DNA of 6,357 nucleotides from contig CAIFEU010000095.1 of assembly GCA_903789505.1 (NCBI GenBank), forward strand, positions 3,615 through 9,971. Reading direction: 5' to 3'. Below, one piece after another: positions 1 to 5,603 of the stretch. Origin of the DNA: an uncultured Coriobacteriales bacterium. GTDB taxonomy: Bacteria > Actinomycetota > Coriobacteriia > Coriobacteriales > UMGS124. The stretch's first letter is position 1. The number at the start of each line of letters is the position of its first letter. Position numbers and translations under genes: made by a program. The notes beneath the pieces were generated by a model, which did not search any database, was not told the DNA's origin, and saw only the letters and a list, made by a program, of their open reading frames with translations.

Positions 1-60
1 GTTTCCCCTCCCCCCCCCGGGGGACCCCCGCCTGCCCCCGCCCCGGGGGCGCCCCCGGGT
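1..60. other. G/C-only low-complexity edge with palindromes, probable assembly or sequencing artefact
   Basis: This stretch is almost entirely runs of C and G, including nine C in a row (10-18). It holds a perfect 10-bp palindrome CCCCCGGGGG (14-23) and a perfect 18-bp palindrome CCCGGGGGCGCCCCCGGG (42-59). It lies where gltB should encode one of its most conserved regions. Read in the gltB direction it is G-rich, as expected from base-calling failure at read ends. That cause is inference; the composition and palindromes are directly visible. A genuine GC hairpin that stopped the assembly is the alternative. Confidence 0.6.
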
Positions 61-2875
61 ATTGCGCGCCTTCGCCCTCGGGCCGGGTCGTGAACCGGCG
101 CACGATACTGCTCGCGGGCTCGACCTCGTCGAGCGGCACCGGGGTGACGCCGTCGGTGTCGAACTCGAGCAGGTCGCGCAGCATGACCGCGCGTCCGGGA
201 CGATGCACCTCGCGGGAGTACTCCTCGAACAGCTCCGGGGAGTCCTCGCGCACCGCCCGCTGCAGCAGGTTGACCACCTTGGGCGTGATCAGGTGCTCCT
301 CGCCGCCCACCGGGCGCCACTTGGTGATGCCCGAGCTGGACAGCTCGTCGGGGGCGGGGCTGGCGAGCATCGCCAGCATCTCGTCGTAGCGCTCGTCGCA
401 CTCGCGCTGCAGGTCGTCGATGCCCAGCCCGCCCACGCGGCTGACGGTGCCGGTGAAGCAGCGGTCCACCAGCTCGTCGGACAGGCCCACGGCCTCGAAG
501 ATCTGGGCGCTGTGGTAGCCCTGCATCGTGGAGATGCCCATCTTGGACATGATCGAGACGATGCCCGAGACCACCGCGTGGTCGTAGTTCTCCACCGCGC
601 GGTCGGGGTCGGACGGGTCGCCCGTCCCCAGCGCGCCGGTCTGCGCCAGGTGGCGGATCGTGTCGTGCGCCAGGTAGGGGTAGATGCCCGAGACGGAGTA
701 GCCCACCAGGCACGCGAAGTCATGGGCGCACACCGCGTCGCCGGTCTCGACGATGATGTCGGTCTTGGTGCGCAGGCCGGCGCGCATCAGGTGGTTGTGG
801 ACGCCGGCTGCCGCCAGCAGCGAGGGAATCGGGACCTCGCCGGCACCGGCGCGGTCGGAGACGCCCAGGATGTTGCAGCCGTCGTCGCGCACGGCGGCGA
901 CCGCCTGGCGGCACAGCTCGTCCAGGGCGTCGGACAGCGCGTGGGGTCCGGCGTCGCGGCGGTAGACCGCGCGCAGGCGGCGCACCCTGAAGCCCTGACG
1001 CTCGGTCGAGAGCAGCGCCTCGTACTGCTCGCCGTTCAGCAGCGGCGTCTCGAGCCGAACGAGCCTGCAGTTGGAGCTCGCGTCCTCGAGCATGTTGCCG
1101 TGGTTGCCCACGTAGGTGAGCGTGGAGGTGATGAACGTCTCGCGCAGGGCGTCGATTGGCGGGTTCGTGACCTGGGCGAACAGCTGGTTGAAGTAGTCGA
1201 ACAGGCTGCGCGGGCGCTCCGACAGGCACGCCAGGGGCACGTCGGCGCCCATCGACGCCAGCGGCACCGAGCCGGTGCGCGCCATCGGCAGGATCGCCTC
1301 CTCGACGTCGTCGTAGTGCACGCCGTGGACCGCCTGGCGCTGCGCCAGGGGCAGGTCGCCGTCGACGGCGCCGCCCCGGTCGGGGGAGCCCGCCCCGTCG
1401 CCCGCCGCGCCCGCGCACCCGTCCTGCGCCTCCGCGGCCTGCTGGCGGGCGCGCGTGCGCGCCTCGTCGACGACGTCGTCGATCGTCAGCGTGTTGGCGT
1501 CGATCCAGACGCGGTAGGGCTTCTCGCGCGAGAGGGCGTCCTTGATCTCGTCGTTGAACATGACGCGCCCGCGCTTGGGGTCGACCAACAGCATCTCGCC
1601 CGGGCCCAGGCTGCCCGACATCAGGATGTTGGAGGGCTCGACGTCGAGCACGCCCACCTCGCTGGACAGGATCAGGCGGTCGTCGTTGGTCACGTAGTAG
1701 CGGGCGGGGCGCAGGCCGTTGCGGTCCATCACCGCGCCGGTGATCACGCCGTCGGAGAACGCGATTGCAGCCGGTCCGTCCCATGCCTCGGTCACCATCG
1801 ACTGGTAGGCGTCCCACGCGCGCCGGCGCTCCGAGAGCGCCTGGTTGTGGTCCCACGGCTCGGGGATCAGCATCGAGATCGCGCGCGGCAGGCTGCGCCC
1901 GTTCATCGTGAGGAACTCGATGACGTTGTCCAGCATCGCCGAGTCGGAGCCCTCGCGGCCGATGACCGGCAGCACCCGCTTGAGGTCGTCGCCCATCACC
2001 GGCGAGTACAGGCCCGGCTCGCGCGCGGCGATCCAGCTGCGGTTGCCGCGCAGCGTGTTGATCTCGCCGTTGTGGATGATGTAGCGGTTGGGGTGCGCCT
2101 TCTCCCAGGAAGGCGTCGTGTTGGTGGAGTAGCGCGAGTGCACCAGCGCCAGCGAGGTCTCGGTGGCGGCGTCGGCGAGGTCGGGGAAGAAGCCGCGCAT
2201 CTGCGTGGACAGCAGCATGCCCTTGTAGACGATCGTGCGCGAGCTCATCGAGCAGATGTAGAAGATGCGCGGCTCGGCGAGCTCGGGGGTCACCTTGCCC
2301 GCCTTCTCGACCTCGCGGCGGCACACGTACAGCGCGCGCTCGAAGTCCTGGCCACGCGCGGTCGAGGCGGGCCTGCCGAGGAACGCCTGCCTGATCGTGG
2401 GCATGCACGCCAGCGCCGTCGACCCCAGGCCGTGGGTGTCGGTGGGCACGTCGCGCCAGAACAGCAGCGGGATGCCGTTGCGCGCGCACGCCTCCTCGAA
2501 CACCCGCATGCCGGCGCGCACGCCCTGCTCCTCGCGCGGCAGGAAGACCATCGCGACCGCGTAGTCGCCCTCGTCGGGCAGCAGGTGGCCGTACTTCTGC
2601 GCCTCGCGGCGGAACAGCCGGTGGGGGATCTGGAACAGGATGCCCGCGCCGTCGCCGGTGTTGCGCTCCAGGCCGACGCCGCCGCGATGCTCCAGGTTGA
2701 TGAGGACGGACAGCGCGTCGTCGATCATCTGGTGGGAACGCACGCCCGACAGGTGCGCGAGCACCCCGATGCCGCAGGCGTCGTGCTCGAACTCGGGGCG
2801 CCACAGGCCCTGCCGGGCGTCGCGCTGGTGAGCCCGCCCGCTCTCGCGAGCGGCGGGCGTCTGGTCTTCGGTCAT
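1..2875 (-). CDS. gltB: Glutamate synthase large (alpha) subunit, 5' part of the gene, cut by the window edge
   Basis: GltB carries out reductive transfer of the glutamine amide to 2-oxoglutarate, giving two glutamates; it is cytosolic and normally works with the small subunit GltD. Seen here: a 33-residue leader, then Cys34 in HDACGIG, the expected N-terminal nucleophile of the class II amidotransferase domain once the propeptide is removed. EHRGG is at residues 62-66, the RYSTNT and HNGEINTLRGN (268-278) glutaminase motifs follow, and the central domain includes FDYFNQLFAQVTNPPID and NILGVSDR (668-675). The start of the FMN/synthase domain (SGITKWRP, near 845) runs to SIVRRFTT at 923-930. 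Family members are about 1,500 residues, so roughly a third is missing. A Gly/Ala-rich insert lies at about 484-505. Beyond residue 930 the frame stays open but no longer resembles GltB, which should continue with a GAMSYGSIS-like motif. The ATG at 2875 is chosen for its SD sequence and for the normal propeptide length. Identity is near certain; the last 28 codons are doubtful. Confidence 0.96.
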   Translation of the reverse strand, partial: MTEDQTPAARESGRAHQRDARQGLWRPEFEHDACGIGVLAHLSGVRSHQMIDDALSVLINLEHRGGVGLERNTGDGAGILFQIPHRLFRREAQKYGHLLPDEGDYAVAMVFLPREEQGVRAGMRVFEEACARNGIPLLFWRDVPTDTHGLGSTALACMPTIRQAFLGRPASTARGQDFERALYVCRREVEKAGKVTPELAEPRIFYICSMSSRTIVYKGMLLSTQMRGFFPDLADAATETSLALVHSRYSTNTTPSWEKAHPNRYIIHNGEINTLRGNRSWIAAREPGLYSPVMGDDLKRVLPVIGREGSDSAMLDNVIEFLTMNGRSLPRAISMLIPEPWDHNQALSERRRAWDAYQSMVTEAWDGPAAIAFSDGVITGAVMDRNGLRPARYYVTNDDRLILSSEVGVLDVEPSNILMSGSLGPGEMLLVDPKRGRVMFNDEIKDALSREKPYRVWIDANTLTIDDVVDEARTRARQQAAEAQDGCAGAAGDGAGSPDRGGAVDGDLPLAQRQAVHGVHYDDVEEAILPMARTGSVPLASMGADVPLACLSERPRSLFDYFNQLFAQVTNPPIDALRETFITSTLTYVGNHGNMLEDASSNCRLVRLETPLLNGEQYEALLSTERQGFRVRRLRAVYRRDAGPHALSDALDELCRQAVAAVRDDGCNILGVSDRAGAGEVPIPSLLAAAGVHNHLMRAGLRTKTDIIVETGDAVCAHDFACLVGYSVSGIYPYLAHDTIRHLAQTGALGTGDPSDPDRAVENYDHAVVSGIVSIMSKMGISTMQGYHSAQIFEAVGLSDELVDRCFTGTVSRVGGLGIDDLQRECDERYDEMLAMLASPAPDELSSSGITKWRPVGGEEHLITPKVVNLLQRAVREDSPELFEEYSREVHRPGRAVMLRDLLEFDTDGVTPVPLDEVEPASSIVRRFTTRPEGEGAQYPGAPPGRGQAGVPRGGEGK

Positions 2876-2881
2876 GGAAGG

Positions 2882-2888
2882 CACCTCC
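2882..2888 (-). promoter_or_regulatory. Ribosome binding site of gltB
   Basis: On the minus strand GGAGGTG lies 6 bases before the ATG at 2875. It is a strong match to the anti-SD sequence and fixes this start, which leaves the propeptide of 33 residues before Cys34. Confidence 0.85.
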
Positions 2889-2950
2889 GTAGATGTCCCT
2901 CTCCCGTGTGGGGCATGGGCGCGCCCGGCGAGCGGCCGCGGGCCCCAGGG

Positions 2951-2960
2951 GGCGATCGCC
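2951..2960. repeat. Perfect 10-bp palindrome in the gltB leader
   Basis: GGCGATCGCC reads the same on both strands and lies about 75 bp upstream of the gltB start, inside the probable 5' untranslated region. It could be an operator half or a hairpin, but it contains a GCGATCGC core that is common in GC-rich genomes, so chance is a fair explanation. Confidence 0.3.
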
Positions 2961-3111
2961 GCGGGGTCGCCGCCCCGGGCGCTGAGCGATCGACAATATG
3001 GGTTGCATAAGTCTAGAGGCGCGCCGCGAACGCGCTGTCTCAAAATCGTTTCCATCTCGTGAATCGGTGGTTATCGTCGTGCGACCGCGTCACCGACCGC
3101 ACACAGCGCCA

Positions 3112-3161
3112 CCCGCCCGCGCGCCGCCGCGCCGCGGCGGGAGCCCCCACGGGCGGGCGGG
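3112..3161. repeat. Nested GC-rich inverted repeats
   Basis: Outer arms CCCGCCCGC (3112-3120) and GCGGGCGGG (3153-3161) are perfect 9-bp complements. Between them, CCGCCGC (3124-3130) and GCGGCGG (3134-3140) form a 7-bp stem with a 3-base loop. No T-run follows on either strand, so this is not a standard intrinsic terminator. It lies just upstream of the ydbS-like promoter and could separate the two divergent transcription units, or may simply reflect the base composition. Confidence 0.35.
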
Positions 3162-3198
3162 GCGCGGTACGGACGGGGCAGGCGCACGAAGGCGCCCA

Positions 3199-3207
3199 TG
3201 CTATGAT
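3199..3207 (+). promoter_or_regulatory. Extended -10 promoter for the ydbS-ydbT-like operon
   Basis: TGC followed by TATGAT (3202-3207) is a TGn-extended -10 element differing from TATAAT at one base, in an otherwise very GC-rich region. The sequence at -35 spacing (about 3179-3184) is a poor match, which is usual for extended -10 promoters. Transcription would start near 3214 and give a leader of about 60 nt before the ATG at 3274. Confidence 0.55.
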
Positions 3208-3261
3208 GCGACCGTCCGCTCCCCCGACGGCGCGGCGCCCCCGAGCCGCGGGTCGCCGACG

Positions 3262-3268
3262 AAGGAGG
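3262..3268 (+). promoter_or_regulatory. Ribosome binding site of the ydbS-like gene
   Basis: AAGGAGG lies 5 bases before the ATG at 3274. It is a full-strength SD sequence and decides this start over the longer upstream frame, whose earlier codons look non-coding. Confidence 0.85.
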
Positions 3269-3273
3269 CCGCC

Positions 3274-3774
3274 ATGAAGTCGCTGCCCTCCGAGCGCCTC
3301 GACCCGCGCGTCAGGAACGTGTGGCGCATCAGCGACGCGATCGGCGTCTCGCTGGTGATGCTGCCCCTGACCCTGGCGTTCGGCGCCCCCTACCTGCTCG
3401 CCGCCACCGAGAGCCTGCGACGGGCTCTCGGCGTCGCGACGCTCGCGTGCCTGATCGCCTGGGCCGCCCTGCTGGTGGTCGTCGTCGCGGTGCTGCCGCC
3501 GATCCGCTACGCGCGCTGGCGCTACGAGCTCACCGACGACTACCTGGACGTCGCGAAGGGCATCGTCTGGCGCACGCGTCACACGGTGCCGTTCATCCGC
3601 GTCCAGGACACCGACACGCGCCAGGGCCCGATCATGCGCGCCTTCGGGCTGGCGAGCGTCACCGTCTCGACCGCCTCGGACAGCCACGAGATCCCCGGCC
3701 TCACCTTCGAGGTCGCGGAGCGCATGCGCGACCGCGCCGCCGAGCTGGCGCGCATAGCGCGGGAGGACGTGTAG
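3274..3774 (+). CDS. Membrane-anchored bacterial PH (bPH2) domain protein, YdbS-like
   Basis: The product has 166 residues, the usual size of YdbS-type proteins. A short charged N-terminus is followed by two hydrophobic membrane segments (about 22-44 and 51-75) and one bPH2/DUF304 domain (about 78-160) facing the cytoplasm. The domain shows the typical pattern: RYELTDDYLDVAKGIVWR, then VPFIRVQD with Arg109-Val110-Gln111, and a closing strand region (IMRAFGLASVTVSTAS). The end is a charged helix (VAERMRDRAAELARIARED). The stop is 2 bases before the next ATG, so the two genes are surely co-transcribed and probably translationally coupled. In Bacillus subtilis the homologous ydbST pair is in the SigW envelope-stress regulon and has been linked to resistance to peptide antimicrobials; whether that role holds here is inference. 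The bPH2 fold may bind ligand or partner, but no substrate can be read from the sequence. Confidence 0.87.
   Translation: MKSLPSERLDPRVRNVWRISDAIGVSLVMLPLTLAFGAPYLLAATESLRRALGVATLACLIAWAALLVVVVAVLPPIRYARWRYELTDDYLDVAKGIVWRTRHTVPFIRVQDTDTRQGPIMRAFGLASVTVSTASDSHEIPGLTFEVAERMRDRAAELARIAREDV
3761..3767 (+). promoter_or_regulatory. Ribosome binding site of the ydbT-like gene, inside the end of the preceding gene
   Basis: GGGAGGA lies 9 bases before the ATG at 3777 and is embedded in the last codons of the upstream gene. With the 2-base gap between the genes this points to translational coupling. Confidence 0.6.
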
Positions 3775-3776
3775 CG

Positions 3777-5603
3777 ATGGGCGCGCCGGACTCGCCGTCG
3801 GTCCTCGCGAGCACGTTCGCCACCGGCAGGCGCTACCGCGTGCACCGCAGCTACGTCCTGCTGCGACCGCTCACCCTGGCGGCGGCGGTCCTCACCGTGG
3901 CGCTGGCGAGCTCCCTGGACGCCCTCATCGACGCCGCGGGCGGCTCCCTCGGCGACGCCCTGCCGCCGGCGTGGCTCGTGGCGCTCGTCGCCGTCGGGGC
4001 GTTTGCGGCGTTCTACCTGGTGTCCCTCGCGTTCATCGCGCTCGCCTGGCGCAACCTGTGGTTCGAGTTCGGCCAGGGCGAGTTCTCCCTGTACTCGGGG
4101 GTAATCTCCAAGCGGCGCCAGCACCTGCCCTACGCGCGCGTGCAGTCGGTGGGCCACCGCGCCGACCTCCTGCAGCGCGTGGCGGGGGTGTGCACGGTCA
4201 CGGTCGAGTCCGCAGGGGGTGGGGCGAACACGACGATCAGGGTGCCCTACCTCACGCTCGACGCCGCCGAGCGCCTGCGCGCCGAGATGCTCGCGCGCAG
4301 GCAGGCGGCGCAGCCGGGCTCTGGCTGCGAGCTCGCGTACCACGGCGAGCTCGACCTGCCCACCGACCGGCGCGCGAAGGGGGAGGCTGCCGCCCGGGCG
4401 GGCGGCCGGGAGGGTGCGGGCTCGCCGTCGGCGTCCCCGCGCATGCCGGAGCCCGTCGCCGACGCCCCCGTCGGCACGGCGGCGCAGGCGGCGCGCGCGG
4501 CCGCCGCCGGCCCCGCGCTCCACGACGCCGGCAGGGCCGTGGGCGCATGGCGCGGGCTCCGGGGCGGGTCTCAGGCCCACGGCGGGCGGGAGGCGTCGTT
4601 CCAGTGCGGCCTGTCGAACCGGGAGCTGCTGCTGACCGCCGTCTCGCACGACTCGGTCGTCGTGGCGGCGCTCTCGCTCGCCTTCACCGTCGCCGGGATG
4701 GTCGGCCTGTGGTCGCTCGGCGGCGCGCCCGCCGCGGGCGGGGTCGCGCTCACGCTCGCCGCCCTGGCGCTGGGCGCGGTCGTCGCGACCGTCTCCAACG
4801 CGCTGACGTTCGGCGGGTTCTCGGTGCGGCGCGTCGGCGACCGCGTCGAGGTCGAGAGCGGCGTGCTCGCGCACCAGTACACGGGCGTGGACGTGGAGCG
4901 CATCCAGACCGTCGCCGTCCGTCAGTCGCTCGTCAGGCGCCTGATGGGCTACTGCGAGCTCTCGGTCGGCATCATCAGCTCCCCCGGCTCCCAGTCCGGC
5001 GGCAACTCCTCCAAGCTCAACCGCGGCGGGCTGGTCATCCACCCCTTCGTGCGCCTGTCCGAGGCCGACCGCGTCATCGACGCGCTGCTGCCCGAGCTCG
5101 CCGGCCGCCCGAGCCGCGACCGGCTGTCCCCGCTGCCGCGCCCCGCCCTGCGCAGGGCCCTGCTGCGCCGCGGAGTATGGTTCAACCCCTGGCTGTGGGC
5201 CTGCCTGTGCGTCCTCGCGACGTGCGCCATCGCCTCCGCAGGCTCGGGAGACACCGCCGCCGGCGACGTCGCGCGAACGGTGGCGCTCGCGACGTCGGCC
5301 GTGTGCGCGGCGGGCAGCGCCCTGCGCCTGGCGGGGGCGGCGCTGTGGGCGCGCGGCTCCGGCCACGCGCTCGCTCGCGACTGCGTGATGGTCCTCAACG
5401 ACGGGCTGCGCACGAGCTGCGTCGTGGTGCCGCGGCGCAAGGTGCAGAGCGCCGGCACGCGCGCCAACCCCTTCCAGCGCCGCCTGGGGCTCACGACGAT
5501 GCGCGCGTCCACGGCGGCGGGGGCGAGCCTCGTCGTCAGCCTCGTCGACGTCACCGAGGACGAGGGCCTGGAGTGGCTGGGCTGGCTGCGCCCGGGCCGC
5601 TGA
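3777..5603 (+). CDS. Triple bPH2-domain membrane protein, YdbT-like, with a long internal linker
   Basis: The product has 608 residues, where YdbT proteins are usually near 500. Order: two membrane segments (about 27-46 and 66-91); first bPH2 domain (93-172, SGVISKRRQHLPYARVQSV with RVQ at 121-123); an Ala/Gly/Pro-rich linker with many Arg (176-274); two membrane segments (about 292-312 and 322-342); second bPH2 domain (347-440, RIQ at 375-377); two membrane segments (about 471-489 and 498-523); third bPH2 domain (530-605, KVQ at 555-557). Each module has a short strand-turn (SGV or DGL), the [RK]-[VI]-Q triplet, then L.R..G, the same signature as in the gene before it. The pair probably forms a membrane complex. 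The linker accounts for all of the extra length and is not a feature I know in this family. The 3' end overlaps the convergent nuclease gene by 53 bp. A function in membrane or envelope stress is suggested by Bacillus YdbST, not shown here. Confidence 0.88.
   Translation: MGAPDSPSVLASTFATGRRYRVHRSYVLLRPLTLAAAVLTVALASSLDALIDAAGGSLGDALPPAWLVALVAVGAFAAFYLVSLAFIALAWRNLWFEFGQGEFSLYSGVISKRRQHLPYARVQSVGHRADLLQRVAGVCTVTVESAGGGANTTIRVPYLTLDAAERLRAEMLARRQAAQPGSGCELAYHGELDLPTDRRAKGEAAARAGGREGAGSPSASPRMPEPVADAPVGTAAQAARAAAAGPALHDAGRAVGAWRGLRGGSQAHGGREASFQCGLSNRELLLTAVSHDSVVVAALSLAFTVAGMVGLWSLGGAPAAGGVALTLAALALGAVVATVSNALTFGGFSVRRVGDRVEVESGVLAHQYTGVDVERIQTVAVRQSLVRRLMGYCELSVGIISSPGSQSGGNSSKLNRGGLVIHPFVRLSEADRVIDALLPELAGRPSRDRLSPLPRPALRRALLRRGVWFNPWLWACLCVLATCAIASAGSGDTAAGDVARTVALATSAVCAAGSALRLAGAALWARGSGHALARDCVMVLNDGLRTSCVVVPRRKVQSAGTRANPFQRRLGLTTMRASTAAGASLVVSLVDVTEDEGLEWLGWLRPGR

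Larger units (their letters stand above)
2876..3273. promoter_or_regulatory. Divergent intergenic region between gltB and the ydbS-like gene
   Basis: These 398 bp hold no convincing gene. The reading frames that cross it are extensions of flanking or shadow frames and lack SD sequences. An AT-richer island at about 2986-3075 contrasts with the surrounding GC-rich DNA and is the likely site of the leftward gltB promoter. Weak -10-like elements on the minus strand are TAGACT (3015-3010) and TATTGT (just right of 2990), neither with a good -35. A short dyad TATG-N5-CATA lies around 2997-3009. The gltB leader would be about 100 nt or more and contains a palindrome at 2951-2960. The right half carries GC-rich inverted repeats and the rightward promoter, listed separately. 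I found no recognisable GlnR or AmtR box and no riboswitch. Confidence 0.6.

Noticed and set aside
35..76. Residues GAQYPG beyond the break as a degenerate copy of the GAMSYGS motif of GltB after a short insertion
   Set aside because: Only a few small residues agree, and the following sequence does not recover any GltB similarity, so chance is the simpler reading.
62..3010. A 982-codon open frame on the plus strand running antisense to gltB
   Set aside because: Its translation is Arg/Ala/Val/His-rich with no recognisable domain, and the opposite strand is unmistakably gltB. Long antisense open frames are expected when third codon positions are nearly all G or C.
2986..3075. GlnR, AmtR or glutamine-riboswitch control of gltB
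   Set aside because: No sequence in the leader or promoter region matches the GTNAC-type GlnR box, the AmtR box or a glutamine riboswitch core well enough to claim.
3231..3250. Small hairpin CGCGGC / GCCGCG with an 8-base loop in the ydbS-like leader
   Set aside because: Only 6 bp, in DNA where such matches are common; no sign of a riboswitch or attenuator around it.
2998..3273. Upstream in-frame extension of the ydbS-like protein
   Set aside because: The extension is Arg/Pro-rich, has no SD sequence, would start before the predicted promoter, and is not part of the family; the ATG at 3274 has a perfect SD sequence.
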